A DNA stretch of 57,641 nt from an uncultured Eubacteriales bacterium (GCA_900318145.1 ONJM01000017.1:1-57641); one strand, 5' to 3'. Positions 1-9,211 are shown, counted from the first letter of the stretch. Notes: generated from the sequence alone by a model not told the origin. Made by a program: numbers and translations.

Positions 1-31
1 TCTGTCAACCTTTTTCTGCGATTTTCTTAAC

Positions 32-70
32 AAAAAAAGAGACCGGAACCTATTTCAGTTCCAGTTCTCT
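32..70 (-). terminator. Intrinsic terminator after the DNA polymerase Y operon
   Basis: Read on the minus strand, arms at 70-58 and 49-38 form a stem of about 12 bp with one bulged A and one G-U pair around an 8-base loop. Seven T follow at 38-32. It lies just beyond the stop of the small gene at 125-424 and so ends the dinB transcript. Confidence 0.8.
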
Positions 71-124
71 TTCCGTCATCCTTATCTGAATGACATTGCT
101 GAGAAACCGTCCCTTTTTTCTTTG

Positions 125-424
125 TCATTCAGTCTGCCGCTCTTCGCTGCTGAGCCAGGCATTATAACGGTCCTGCGCCTCCCGGCTGTCCCTCTTTTCA
201 CGCCAGGACTCAATTTCCGCACAGATCGCGAGCATTTCGTCCACGATCATTTCAACCGACCCGGGACGCGCAAGATAAATATACGAAGTCATCCGGTCAA
301 TGGCCTTCGGGCTTCCGAGCTGCTTTGCCAGCAGGTCCGCAAACTCCTCCGGATAACCGAGAGATGAAACCGCGGCAGCCAGCCGGTCCCTCGACCAGGC
401 CCACATCCTTTGGTTCGGCGTCAT
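125..424 (-). CDS. Small conserved-looking protein downstream of DNA polymerase Y (99 aa)
   Basis: This is a 99-residue soluble, mostly helical, charged protein with no signal peptide or membrane segment. I do not recognise a named domain. I chose the ATG at 424 because GAGG lies 8 bases upstream; a longer frame back to 499 would run deep into the polymerase gene. It begins 10 bases after the polymerase stop and is followed directly by a terminator, so the two are co-transcribed. Position suggests an accessory to the polymerase or to DNA-damage tolerance, but that is inference only. It does not resemble the YolD-type partners often found next to Firmicutes Y-family polymerases. Confidence 0.65.
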   Translation of the reverse strand: MTPNQRMWAWSRDRLAAAVSSLGYPEEFADLLAKQLGSPKAIDRMTSYIYLARPGSVEMIVDEMLAICAEIESWREKRDSREAQDRYNAWLSSEERQTE

Positions 425-434
425 ACGGCGATCC

Positions 435-1709
435 TCATTTCCGTTCTTTCTTTTTCCATTCCCGCCTGACGCCGATTTCATCGTTTTTCTGTACGCCAAG
501 CGTTACAGCCATCGTTCCCATCTTCCGGCGGAGCGAGTCCACCGCGGCTTCCATCCTGTCCTGACGCTCCCGGTCCCTGCTGCCTTTACAGTCCGCGGCT
601 CCCATCAAGTCAAACAGATCCAGCTGTTCCAGCGCTTCATCGGCGGATACCAGCTTGCTGACGCCAACCGTGAGGGCACGGATCGGATCACCGATGCGCC
701 AGTTTTCATCAATCAGTTTCATCGCGATTTCCCGGATCTCATGTTCAAGCCAGGTGTAATGATCCAGGGATGTCTGCCGGGAAATGGCTGAGAGCTGCGG
801 TGTTTTGACCTGTATGCTGATTACGGATCCTTTCAGATTCTGCCGCCGGAGGCTCATGGCAATCCGGTCCGCCTGCACGGCCACCCCGGTTTCAATCTCA
901 CCGCGGGTGTAAAGATCACGCCGGAAGGTCATGCCGTGGGAAACTGATTTTACTTCCGGTACGTCACCCCATCGGCGAACAGGATCCGTATCCAGGCCGT
1001 TTGCGTACATCCAGAGCGTTTCGCCGCCCCTGCCCAGCAGGGAGACAACGCGGTCCCTGGGCTGCAGCGCAAGATCCCCGACCGTACGGATCCCTTTCTG
1101 GTTCAGCAGCTTCACGGACGCTTTCCCGGCAAACATCAGATCCGACACCGGCAGCGGCCAGAGAATGGTTTTATAGTCCTCGCCCAGGATGACCGTGGTT
1201 GCGTCCGGTTTTTTGTAATCGGATCCCATCTTCGCGAAAATCTTATTGCCGGCCACACCGACAGAAATGGTGATACCGATTTCTCTTTTTACCCTGGCCC
1301 GGATACTGTCCGCCAGTTCCTTTGCGCTCATCCGGTAATAATCCAGCGTACCTGTCAGATCAAGGTAGGATTCGTCAATGGACGCAGGTTCGACGAAGTC
1401 GCTGTAATCACGGTAAATCGCGTTCACCCGTCCTGAGATCTCTTTATAATAGCGATGCCTCGGCGGAACGAATATGATCTGCGGGCATTTCCTTTTCGCC
1501 TGCCAGACTGTATCCGTTGTTTTCACGCCAAATTTCTTGGCAAGCTCATTTTTTGCCACGACGATTCCGACCCGGTCTTCCGGATCACCGGCAACAGCCA
1601 TCGGGACGTTCCGCAGCTCCGGACGCTGAAGGCATTCACAGGAGGCAAAGAAGTTATTGCAGTCACAGTGGAATATCAGCCGTTCCGCCAACTTCTCCGC
1701 CTCCCTCAT
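435..1709 (-). CDS. dinB: Y-family translesion DNA polymerase (DinB/UmuC type)
   Basis: This enzyme copies damaged template DNA. From the chosen ATG at 1709 it has 424 residues. The first catalytic Asp is D16 in the motif HCDCNNFFASCE, and the SIDE motif supplies D112 and E113. A helix-hairpin-helix segment (FAGKASVKLLNQKGI) follows, then the little-finger domain. Near the C-terminus (about 362-366) is QLDLF, a classic sliding-clamp binding motif. The N18 replacing the usual second Asp of DxD, and the sequence as a whole, fit the Firmicutes UmuC/YqjW-like branch better than E. coli Pol IV. An open frame extends upstream to 1823, but that part looks non-coding. The ribosome binding site (GGA about 7 bases away) is weak. 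I found no GAAC-N4-GTTC LexA box upstream. Confidence 0.9.
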   Translation of the reverse strand: MREAEKLAERLIFHCDCNNFFASCECLQRPELRNVPMAVAGDPEDRVGIVVAKNELAKKFGVKTTDTVWQAKRKCPQIIFVPPRHRYYKEISGRVNAIYRDYSDFVEPASIDESYLDLTGTLDYYRMSAKELADSIRARVKREIGITISVGVAGNKIFAKMGSDYKKPDATTVILGEDYKTILWPLPVSDLMFAGKASVKLLNQKGIRTVGDLALQPRDRVVSLLGRGGETLWMYANGLDTDPVRRWGDVPEVKSVSHGMTFRRDLYTRGEIETGVAVQADRIAMSLRRQNLKGSVISIQVKTPQLSAISRQTSLDHYTWLEHEIREIAMKLIDENWRIGDPIRALTVGVSKLVSADEALEQLDLFDLMGAADCKGSRDRERQDRMEAAVDSLRRKMGTMAVTLGVQKNDEIGVRREWKKKERK

Positions 1710-1843
1710 GCTGTTTTCCGTGCGCTCTTTTCCGCCACATCTTAGCATACTTCCCATAAAACAGAAAGGGGAACAAACGCCGTTTCTGCGGACTGCAGCT
1801 CTGCTCCCGCCGAAACAGTGCATCCCTCAGACGCACAGCGAAA

Positions 1844-1866
1844 GCGCCGCCCAAACCGGGCGGCGC
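1844..1866 (-). terminator. GC-rich hairpin after the ECF sigma gene
   Basis: A perfect 9-bp stem (1844-1852 with 1858-1866) closes a 5-base loop 30 bases beyond the stop of the sigma-factor gene. On the minus strand only TTT follows, so termination may be partial. Confidence 0.5.
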
Positions 1867-1895
1867 AGGATGCTCTGTTCAGGAGGAAAAGGGTT

Positions 1896-3194
1896 TCAAC
1901 GGATACAGAGGCAGTCATACCAATGGACAAAGCGCTGACCGTTGACGGTGATCTGTTCATTTCCGGGCAGAAGCTCGGACCAGCGTTTTCCGTAACGATC
2001 CACTGCCCAGTCGTCCCGGTTGAAGCGCCGCCAGAGGACAGTCCGCCCCTGATGGTTCAGATACTGCTCGCTGACGATTCCTTCGCAGTACATCCCGAAA
2101 TCCATGACACAGACCGTATCATGAGGCGTGCCGTCCAGCGTTACGCAGCACCGGCCGGCCACATCCAGAAAGGGTTTAGCCTCCCGGGTGGTAAGCTCCG
2201 CACCCTTCCGCTGAAGCTTTCCAAGCGGTTCCAGATGAACTGGGGTTCCGCGGTTATCCTCCCCGAAACCCCAGTTATCCATGAAATCATCCCCGTCCAG
2301 GAATGTGATCAGAACCCGGGTTTCCCCTTCAATATGTTCCGCGGAGAGGAAACGGGTAAATCCATCCTTCTCCTGGGCGATGAATCTCCATTCTTCCTGA
2401 CCGCCGGTGGAAGCGTCCACCGCGCCGCGCATCAGGTCTCCTTCAGGAACGGCCGGCTGCGGCTGAATAACCTTTGCGGTAATTGCGACCCCTTCCAGAC
2501 CGTGGACACTGGCCGGCCCCGTAACAGCCATTTCATAGGACACATCCAGCTTCCGCGAGGGCAGGTCGTACATTCCCCATACAAGCTTTTCCCCAGGCTT
2601 CGGGACAATAAACCATCCCGTCAGTTCCTCACACAGGACGGGGAAAGCGGGTTCGTCTTTCCAGACAATCGAATAATCCGGCAGAAGCCGGGGCAAAATC
2701 AGTTTGTTCTGTTTCACAGCAATCTCTCCTTTCGGCGGACAGGGATAAGCACTCCGGAAACGGTCCCGTGCGGCGCTCATACGGCTTTTAACCGTACCTT
2801 CCGGAATCCGGAGCTGTACGGAAATCTGCTTCTGCGACAGCATCTCCTGATAAAACAGGCGAAGCATCAGCCGGTCGCGTTCAGGAAGCGCGTCCAGGGT
2901 TTCTTCCACAGCGCTGTCCTCCGGCGTGTCCGCAGGCATGTCCGGCAGGCTGCCGAGCAGGATTTCTTTCCGCCGGGCCTGCGCTCTGCACCAGTCCGCG
3001 TATTTTCTTCTGGCGATACCGAGGATCCAGGGGAGAAATACGGACAGATTCCGAAGTTCCGGAAATCTCCGGAACGCGGCCAGGTATGTTTCCTGCAGGA
3101 TATCTTCCGCGTCAGCCGAACTGCTTACACGGGATCTGACCCACCGCTCAACGGCTGTTCTGCAGGAAGCAAGCAGGGTTTCGAAATCATTCAT
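1896..3194 (-). CDS. ECF-type RNA polymerase sigma factor with a long C-terminal extension
   Basis: The first 150 of 432 residues are a standard ECF sigma factor. Region 2 (about 9-75) contains DAEDILQETYLAAFRRF, and region 4 (about 100-150) contains the helix-turn-helix QISVQLRIPEGTVKSRM. The remaining 280 residues (about 155-432) are unassigned: rich in Trp, Asp and Gly, without membrane helices, and probably a soluble beta-rich sensory domain. Usual ECF factors end near residue 170-190. No anti-sigma gene is adjacent, so the tail may control activity directly (inference). ATG 3194 was chosen over 3200 because AGGAGG is 8 bases away rather than 2. A possible autoregulated promoter lies at 3241-3267. 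Confidence 0.88.
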   Translation of the reverse strand: MNDFETLLASCRTAVERWVRSRVSSSADAEDILQETYLAAFRRFPELRNLSVFLPWILGIARRKYADWCRAQARRKEILLGSLPDMPADTPEDSAVEETLDALPERDRLMLRLFYQEMLSQKQISVQLRIPEGTVKSRMSAARDRFRSAYPCPPKGEIAVKQNKLILPRLLPDYSIVWKDEPAFPVLCEELTGWFIVPKPGEKLVWGMYDLPSRKLDVSYEMAVTGPASVHGLEGVAITAKVIQPQPAVPEGDLMRGAVDASTGGQEEWRFIAQEKDGFTRFLSAEHIEGETRVLITFLDGDDFMDNWGFGEDNRGTPVHLEPLGKLQRKGAELTTREAKPFLDVAGRCCVTLDGTPHDTVCVMDFGMYCEGIVSEQYLNHQGRTVLWRRFNRDDWAVDRYGKRWSELLPGNEQITVNGQRFVHWYDCLCIR

Positions 3195-3240
3195 CCGCAT
3201 CACCTCCTCTGAGCAGGATGAAAACCGGTTTTCACCTATA

Positions 3241-3267
3241 TAGTCGTTTTCCGGAAGCGAAAGGTTC
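3241..3267 (-). promoter_or_regulatory. Possible ECF-type promoter of the sigma gene
   Basis: On the minus strand GAACC (3267-3263) and CGACTA (3246-3241) are separated by 16 bases, close to the common ECF pattern of a GAAC-type -35 and a CGTC/CGTA-type -10. The position, 47 bases before the start codon, would fit autoregulation. This is pattern matching on short motifs. Confidence 0.35.
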
Positions 3268-3376
3268 GATCCGTAAAAAAATTCGTACAGTACTATGCCC
3301 GGCGGCAGGCGCTGAAGACGCTTTTACTGTACAGCGGAAGCGCGTTTTCCGCAAGAAAAAGCGATTATGCGTGCGG

Positions 3377-3405
3377 TTTACGGGACAGTGCAGGCGGAGT
3401 ATACT
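3377..3405 (+). promoter_or_regulatory. SigmaA-type promoter of the ADP-ribosylglycohydrolase gene
   Basis: TTTACG (3377-3382) and TATACT (3400-3405) are separated by 17 bases, 38 bases upstream of the ATG at 3444. Confidence 0.5.
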
Positions 3406-3443
3406 GGGAACAGAAAAACAGCGCATGAAAGGACGGGCGCGGT

Positions 3444-4424
3444 ATGGATCGGGAGAAAAGAATTCGGATTGCAAAAAACGCGCTGCTCGGCCAGGCGGCA
3501 GGGGACGCCTTTGGGGTTCCCGTTGAGTTTTCATCCCGAAAGGAAATCCGCCGGATGAATCTGCGCGAAATGATCGGATCGGATTCAGGCCTGAACCTGA
3601 ATACCCGGTGGGGAAGCCTGATTCCGGCCGGAAGCTGGAGCGACGACACTTCCATGACGGTTGCGTCCATGGCGTCCTTTGTCCGGAACGGCGGGAGGAT
3701 CGATTACCATGACCAGCTGGCACAGTTTGCCCGCTGGTGGGATAAAGGAGAATACTGCAGCCTGAATTATCCCTTCGGTCTGGGCGGGAACATCGACGCG
3801 GCCATGCGCCGTTTCCGGAACGGAACGCCTCCGCTGGAATGCGGCGGAAAGGAATTTATGGACAACGGAAACAGCGCGCTTATGCGCATCCTGCCTTTCT
3901 CGCTGTACTGCGTTTTCAATGGCCTGAGCGCGGAACAAACCGTGATCGTGACGGGAAACGGGTCGTCCATCACACACGCCCATGAGATCAGCAGAATGTG
4001 CTGCTTCATCTGGACGGAATTTCTCCGTGCCCTGTCGGAAGGAAAAAGCGTTCCGGAATCAGTGGAACAGATTGAAAACATTCCATACCGGACCTGGTTT
4101 TCGAAGAATGCGGCAGACGCGCTGAGACAGGTTACGGAAAAAAGAATCCGCGGACTGACGGAAGAGGCAATCGGGGAGACCGGTTATGTCGCGGATACGC
4201 TGTACGCGGCCCTGTACAGCCTTTGCCACGCGGAAAATTATGAAACGAGCATCCGTAACGCTGTAAATCTCGGCTACGACACAGATACCGCGGCCGCCGT
4301 AACAGGTATGGCAGCCGGAATTCTGTACGGCCGGGAGGCGATTCCGGAGCAATGGCTCCGGAGCCTGAAAAAGAAGGATTATCTGGAGAACGCCGCGGAG
4401 GATTTCGCAAAAGCAATCGGGTAA
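3444..4424 (+). CDS. ADP-ribosylglycohydrolase family protein (DraG-like)
   Basis: Family members hydrolyse ADP-ribose bonds on proteins, nucleic acids or small molecules, using two Mg ions. The 326-residue protein has the expected landmarks. GQAAGDAFGVPVEF lies at about 16-29, the metal site SWSDDTSM has D67, D68 and T69, and the second metal motif GYDTDT (about 277-282) supplies D279 and D281 near the C-terminus. Length and motif spacing fit an intact single-domain enzyme in the cytoplasm. AAAGGA lies 10 bases before the ATG. It is divergent from the ECF sigma gene and followed by two tiny genes. The substrate cannot be told from sequence; no DraT-like ADP-ribosyltransferase is nearby. Confidence 0.9.
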   Translation: MDREKRIRIAKNALLGQAAGDAFGVPVEFSSRKEIRRMNLREMIGSDSGLNLNTRWGSLIPAGSWSDDTSMTVASMASFVRNGGRIDYHDQLAQFARWWDKGEYCSLNYPFGLGGNIDAAMRRFRNGTPPLECGGKEFMDNGNSALMRILPFSLYCVFNGLSAEQTVIVTGNGSSITHAHEISRMCCFIWTEFLRALSEGKSVPESVEQIENIPYRTWFSKNAADALRQVTEKRIRGLTEEAIGETGYVADTLYAALYSLCHAENYETSIRNAVNLGYDTDTAAAVTGMAAGILYGREAIPEQWLRSLKKKDYLENAAEDFAKAIG

Positions 4425-4445
4425 AAACATAAAGGGAAAGCGGAG

Positions 4446-4643
4446 ATGAAAATGAACGATCATATGAAGCTGCAGATCCGGACAATGCTGGTATCCGTCG
4501 GGACATTCCGGAACGGACTGAAAATGAGTGCGCTGAAGGATGACGGCAAAATCGACCGGTACGAGGAAAAGATCCTGAAGAAAGCGGAAAAAGCGTCTGC
4601 AAAATACACGAAAGTATTGAAAAAACTGATAGGGGAAGAATAA
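4446..4643 (+). CDS. Small basic protein of unknown function (65 aa)
   Basis: This is a 65-residue Lys-rich, probably helical protein with no membrane segment and no recognised family. The start may be ATG 4446 (GGGAAAG 5 bases upstream) or ATG 4452 (GGAG 6 bases upstream). It follows the glycohydrolase by 21 bases and is probably in the same transcript. The C-terminal half (about 30-60) has alternating Lys and Ala/Leu typical of a nucleic-acid or lipid-binding helix, but that is speculative. Confidence 0.55.
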   Translation: MKMNDHMKLQIRTMLVSVGTFRNGLKMSALKDDGKIDRYEEKILKKAEKASAKYTKVLKKLIGEE

Positions 4644-4723
4644 CAGGCTTTATTTTGCGTTTTCCGTTCTGTATTATTCCGCGGAGCTTCATATACTGAA
4701 AGCATACGAAGGAGGTGAGCGGA

Positions 4724-4900
4724 ATGCCGCGTTTCGTTCTTGTACTGATTGCGCTGGGCGCGCTTTCTTCCGTAACCGCGGAAACCGGGCTGATTGAGAA
4801 CTTTGCACCGGTCGTAAACAGCGGAAGCGGTGTACTGGCTGTCGCGTTTGTTACAGGATTATTTACTTACCGGCGCCTCCGGGAAAAGAAAGGCGCGTGA
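4724..4900 (+). CDS. Small membrane protein (58 aa, two predicted helices)
   Basis: Two hydrophobic stretches (about 4-20 and 36-50) flank a short polar loop, and the tail is basic (YRRLREKKGA). The first stretch could instead be a signal peptide, since it ends SSVTAE. GGAGG at 4711-4715 sits 8 bases before this ATG; an in-frame GTG at 4715 overlaps that site and is less likely. TATACT at 4692-4697 could be its own -10 box, without a clear -35. A strong terminator follows at 4952. No family is recognised. Confidence 0.55.
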   Translation: MPRFVLVLIALGALSSVTAETGLIENFAPVVNSGSGVLAVAFVTGLFTYRRLREKKGA

Positions 4901-4951
4901 CTCCTCTTCCGGCCGCAATAACGGAACCGGCCTGGAACGGGGTTTTATACA

Positions 4952-4985
4952 GGCAGCTGCAGATTATAACGCGGCTGCCGTTTTT
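4952..4985 (+). terminator. Intrinsic terminator
   Basis: A 9-bp stem (4952-4960 with 4971-4979, one G-U pair) with a 10-base loop is followed by a five-T run at 4981-4985. It closes the small-gene operon. The rest of the gap up to 5140 shows no gene or other structure I can support. Confidence 0.8.
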
Positions 4986-5140
4986 GCTGCACTAAAACTA
5001 CACGCCTTGCACTGAACCCGGAAAAACAACCGCCGGACGGATAGTTCCAGCTGTCCTTAATCCCGGCTTTCCCCGCTTGCCGGAGAGCAGTCCCGGGGGG
5101 CAGCCGGCAGGAGAAAAGATCATGAATATGGAATTCTATT

Positions 5141-5160
5141 GGCATATCCTATACTGATGA
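5141..5160 (+). promoter_or_regulatory. Conserved promoter block upstream of clostripain-family gene 1
   Basis: A 20-base block containing TATACT (5150-5155) is identical to the one at 9212-9231 upstream of the second peptidase gene, and both end exactly 16 bases before the ATG. TATACT is a good -10 box, but no convincing -35 is present, so the block may need an activator or another factor. Confidence 0.6.
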
Positions 5161-5176
5161 AACCAGGACGTGCAAC

Positions 5177-8100
5177 ATGAAAAAACTGATCTCCTTTGTA
5201 TTGATGCTTATACTGCTGTCAGCGGTTACCGCGGCGCTCCCGGAAAACGTTCAAAGAAAGCTGACCGTCATGGTTTACATGTGCGGCAGCAATCTGGAGA
5301 CCTACCACGGATCTGCCTCGAAAGACCTGAAGGAAATGATGAGCGCGGAAATCGGGGAGGACGTTTCCGTGCTGGCAATGGTGGGCGGAAGCGAATTCTG
5401 GGATCTCGACTATGATACGGATTACACGCACATTGTGGAGATCGGCAGGGGAGAACAGCAGATTGTATGGATGAATGAAAAGATTAATATGGGTGAGCCG
5501 GAAACGCTGGTCCGGCTGCTGACCTGGGCACAGGAGAACCGGCCGGCGGAGGAATACGCGCTGATTCTGTGGGACCACGGCGGAGGGCCGGTGGAAGGCG
5601 TCTGCTGGGACGAACTGTTCGATCTGGACCATCTTTCCCTGGCCGAACTGACCGGCGCAATCCGGTCGGCCGGATTCAGCAAAAAACTGAAATGGATCGG
5701 GTTTGACGCCTGCCTGATGTGTTCGCTGGAGGTGGCGGATGGTTTATCTCCCTATGCGGAATATATGATTGCCAGTCAGGAAACCGAACCGGCGTTCGGC
5801 TGGAATTATTCGTTCCTGAACGGCACAGAAAACGACGCGACCGGCGGAGAGACCGGAAAACGGATTATCGACACGTATTTTGAAGGGCATGAGGACTACA
5901 GGGACGTGATGACGCTTTCCTGCCTGGACCTTTCCGGAGCAGAGGCGGCAAAAGCGGAGCTGGACGCGTTCTTCGCGTCCGCCGCGGCGTCTGTCCGGCC
6001 GGAAACCTTTTCCGAGATTTCCAATCTGCGGAAGAATGTTACCGGATTCGGCAATCCCGCGCGCGCCGCCGGGGAGAACGGGTATGACCTGGTGGACGCC
6101 CGCGGACTGATCCGGGCGCTCGGGAAGGACAACCGTGAGACGGAAAAACTCCTGGACCGGCTGGATTCCCTGGTCGTATGCAGCCGCAGCAATCAGGAAG
6201 GACCGGAAGGCGTATCCCTGTACCATCCGTACATGAACAAGGAAAGCTATGTGGAAGAATGGCGGGACGCCTACCGGGAACTTCACTTTTCCGAGAACTA
6301 CACGGACTACATCAGCGCTTTCGGCGACGTACTTACCGGACTTGAAATCACGGACTGGAGCGGTCTGCCGGGAATGACCGCGGACATTACGGCGGACCGG
6401 ACAGATATGTTTACCCTGCAGCTGACGCCGGAACAGCAGGAGAATTTCGCGTCCGCTCAGCTGCTGATCCTGTACGACTACGGAACACGGGGCGAACTGG
6501 ACGAGCAATGCCTGATTGTCTATACTGGCCGGACGGAAATGAACGAGGCCGGGATGCTGACCGCAGAATACGCTGGACAGTCCCTGTACATTGAAAAGGA
6601 AGACGGCAGCCTGTACGGCCCGGTGGCGTTCAATCTGACCGACGACGGAAAGTACGCCTATATTGAGATGCTTTACATGCCGGAAGACACAGGAGACACA
6701 GCACAGCGGACCTATGTCCTGTATTATCTGGAGACAGACGGGATTACCCGGTATCCGGAGATTGTCCGGACAAGGATCTGGGACCCGGCAACAGAAACGT
6801 TCACCAACCGTGTTTCCTTCGATGAATCCGAGTATGATTACCTCTACATGGTTGAGATCGGGAAAATACTGCCGGAAACGGATGAACGCGGACTGCTGCC
6901 AGGCTATTACGACTGGGAAGACGGCGATATCCCGATGTTTACCGGCGCGGAAATCAATCTGCCGAACGAGTGGCGCTTCCGCTGGATGGATGATCCGATT
7001 ACTGCCTCACAGATGCACGCGGTGTTCCAGGTGACAGACGTGCAGCAGAACACTTTCTGCTCTCCGCCGGTGCCGGTTCCGAATCCATTCCGAAGAGATT
7101 GTTCAGGGACTCCGGATGAAACAGCCGGCTCGGAGCCCGGTTTCGGAATGAACCTTACCGTGGTTGACTCACCAACAGAAAGAGGGGTTGAGGTTTACAT
7201 CACGATGGACAACCCGACGCGTGAAAAGACCAGCTACAGCTTTTCAAGGCTGCTGATCAACGGAGAAAGGGTCAGCAGGCTCAGTCCGTTGTCCGCAGAA
7301 ACGGAAGCATCCGAAGATTCCTGTTATACCCTCTGCAGGATGAGCGCGGCGGAATTCCACGGGATCGACCGGATCGAGGAGATTCGGACTATTGTTACCG
7401 TCAGGCGGGAAAGCGGCACAACGATGGTGCCTGTTCAGATACGGTTTGAAGACTGCAGTGTGCGGTCTTTGTGGGAGGATATGATTCCTCTGGCGGAAGC
7501 AGAACAGGATAACGCAATGGTGCAGCTGATTTCCCTGAAACCGTACGGTTCCGATGGAATGGAAGCCCTTTTGATGATAACGAATGATAGTTCTGTTGAA
7601 ATCAAAGTGGAAAACAGCGCAGTGATCGGAAAAACAGAACTGAAAAGCTATGCGGACACACAGGAAATTCCTGCCGGCACATCTTCCCTGAACTGCATAC
7701 ACATGTTCAACTCCGTCAGTGCGTCCGGTTATCTGGCAACAGCGGAGGAAGAACCGTATTTCTACGAAACAAGCATTTCCGACCATATTCTACAGCATGA
7801 GGGCATCTATGATATTCAGGAAATGACGATTTACCTGAGTCCGGACAGGGGAAATTACAGGGAGGCTTTCTGCCTGAAGCTTTATGAACCCTGGGAACTG
7901 CGGGACGGGGAGATGCAGCATGACCTGAATACAAGTATGAAGTTCCGTGATCCCTCTGAAACGCCTGACCAGGAGGAGACGGCTGTTCTGCTGGCGGAAA
8001 ACAACCAGTATTCAGTCGCCTGCAAGAAGCTGCTGGCGGGGAAAAACGGGATTGCAATGAAATTGGAAATCTGTAACAAAACCGAGGTTCCGCTGATACT

Positions 8101-9175
8101 ATACGCGAAGAACGGCAGACTGGACGGGGTACCGGTCCGCTGCGACGAATACAGTGAAACCAAAACATGGACTGTTGCTCCCGGCGCGGTTACTTATTCA
8201 GAGCTGGTCCTCTGTGAAAAAACGGAGGAAGCCACGCTGGCTGAACTGCATACCGCTGAAGCCGGATTTATCAGCAAAGAACAGCAGGACCAGGGGCAGG
8301 AAGCCGCGTCCTGTACGATCTCTTTTCCCGAACCGCCGGAAATGGGAACAGCACGGGCGCTCTGGATCTCCACAGACCGGATTGAAGTACAGAAGGCACA
8401 GACACCGGATGTGAAAACAGAACCGGAGGACACTGCCCGGGAGCAGAACGCAGACCCGGGGACAGAACAGCTGTTTGACAGCGAACTTGTAGTCGCGGAC
8501 AGCGCTCTGGACCAGATTCGGTGGATTTCCGCCGGCCTTTCAGCGGAACAGACGGCGCGTGCAAAAGGCGGTATCATGTGGATTGTTCGCCTTGCAGAGG
8601 ACGGAAGCGGCACACAGCTGTTTGCGGCGTGCCCTGTCCGCCGCGGGAAAGACGGGCAGATCGGCTGCAGATGCCCGGGAGTGATCCTTGCGGCAGAAAA
8701 CGCGCCGGACGCGGGAATCCTGCAATTCCAGACCTGGCAGGATGAGCAGCACCTCAGCATTGAAACCGCTATCGGGTTAAACGGAAACGATAAGGGTTCA
8801 AATCCGGTGCAGAAGCTTGAAAATGTAAAGGCTGCCGTGGATTATGAAAACAACCGGGCGGAAATTACGGGAGCGGTAATCACAGAAACGGAAGAAACAG
8901 AACCGGTTCTGACAGATGGTCCCAGACTGATGCAATGGGTGCTTATCACGCCGTATACGAAAGCGCTGCCGGACGCAGCGGAAGATCCGTTTATGCCCAT
9001 CCTGAACCGGAAAACAATCGCTGCGTATCCCCGCATGGCAGACCTGAACGGAAAACCCTTCCGGATGATCCTGCGGCCGATCAAAGAAGAAGATCAGCTG
9101 TACTGTATTTTTGACATCATGGAAGAGGATGGAACAGAATATACTCTGCCCATGATTCCGTATCCTGCTGAATGA
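5177..9175 (+). CDS. Giant secreted clostripain-family (peptidase C11) protein 1
   Basis: This is a 1,332-residue protein predicted to be exported: residues 1-20 are a signal peptide (Lys-Lys, hydrophobic core, AALPE cleavage region). The peptidase domain covers about 25-400. It shows LTVMVYMCGSNLE, the catalytic His in LWDHGGG (H134) and the catalytic Cys in IGFDACL (C179), the dyad of clan CD family C11. About 900 further residues are beta-rich and unassigned, probably repeated Ig-like modules. Clostripain itself is far shorter. There is no C-terminal membrane anchor or sortase motif, so it is likely released or loosely bound. Cleavage specificity is unknown. It is a tandem paralogue of the next gene, with its own matching promoter block. 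Confidence 0.88.
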   Translation: MKKLISFVLMLILLSAVTAALPENVQRKLTVMVYMCGSNLETYHGSASKDLKEMMSAEIGEDVSVLAMVGGSEFWDLDYDTDYTHIVEIGRGEQQIVWMNEKINMGEPETLVRLLTWAQENRPAEEYALILWDHGGGPVEGVCWDELFDLDHLSLAELTGAIRSAGFSKKLKWIGFDACLMCSLEVADGLSPYAEYMIASQETEPAFGWNYSFLNGTENDATGGETGKRIIDTYFEGHEDYRDVMTLSCLDLSGAEAAKAELDAFFASAAASVRPETFSEISNLRKNVTGFGNPARAAGENGYDLVDARGLIRALGKDNRETEKLLDRLDSLVVCSRSNQEGPEGVSLYHPYMNKESYVEEWRDAYRELHFSENYTDYISAFGDVLTGLEITDWSGLPGMTADITADRTDMFTLQLTPEQQENFASAQLLILYDYGTRGELDEQCLIVYTGRTEMNEAGMLTAEYAGQSLYIEKEDGSLYGPVAFNLTDDGKYAYIEMLYMPEDTGDTAQRTYVLYYLETDGITRYPEIVRTRIWDPATETFTNRVSFDESEYDYLYMVEIGKILPETDERGLLPGYYDWEDGDIPMFTGAEINLPNEWRFRWMDDPITASQMHAVFQVTDVQQNTFCSPPVPVPNPFRRDCSGTPDETAGSEPGFGMNLTVVDSPTERGVEVYITMDNPTREKTSYSFSRLLINGERVSRLSPLSAETEASEDSCYTLCRMSAAEFHGIDRIEEIRTIVTVRRESGTTMVPVQIRFEDCSVRSLWEDMIPLAEAEQDNAMVQLISLKPYGSDGMEALLMITNDSSVEIKVENSAVIGKTELKSYADTQEIPAGTSSLNCIHMFNSVSASGYLATAEEEPYFYETSISDHILQHEGIYDIQEMTIYLSPDRGNYREAFCLKLYEPWELRDGEMQHDLNTSMKFRDPSETPDQEETAVLLAENNQYSVACKKLLAGKNGIAMKLEICNKTEVPLILYAKNGRLDGVPVRCDEYSETKTWTVAPGAVTYSELVLCEKTEEATLAELHTAEAGFISKEQQDQGQEAASCTISFPEPPEMGTARALWISTDRIEVQKAQTPDVKTEPEDTAREQNADPGTEQLFDSELVVADSALDQIRWISAGLSAEQTARAKGGIMWIVRLAEDGSGTQLFAACPVRRGKDGQIGCRCPGVILAAENAPDAGILQFQTWQDEQHLSIETAIGLNGNDKGSNPVQKLENVKAAVDYENNRAEITGAVITETEETEPVLTDGPRLMQWVLITPYTKALPDAAEDPFMPILNRKTIAAYPRMADLNGKPFRMILRPIKEEDQLYCIFDIMEEDGTEYTLPMIPYPAE

Positions 9176-9211
9176 ATTTTCGGGAAATCCTTTGTCTGCA
9201 GACAGAATACC

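Noticed and set aside
1710-1843. LexA/DinR box upstream of the Y-family polymerase
   Set aside because: No GAAC-N4-GTTC pattern was found; only a GAAC half near 1771 without a partner.
1818-3212. 464-codon plus-strand frame over the sigma-factor gene
   Set aside because: The minus-strand product has clear sigma domains; the plus-strand product has none.
3263-3272. tRNA T-arm-like GGTTCGATCC
   Set aside because: No matching acceptor, anticodon or D arms around it.
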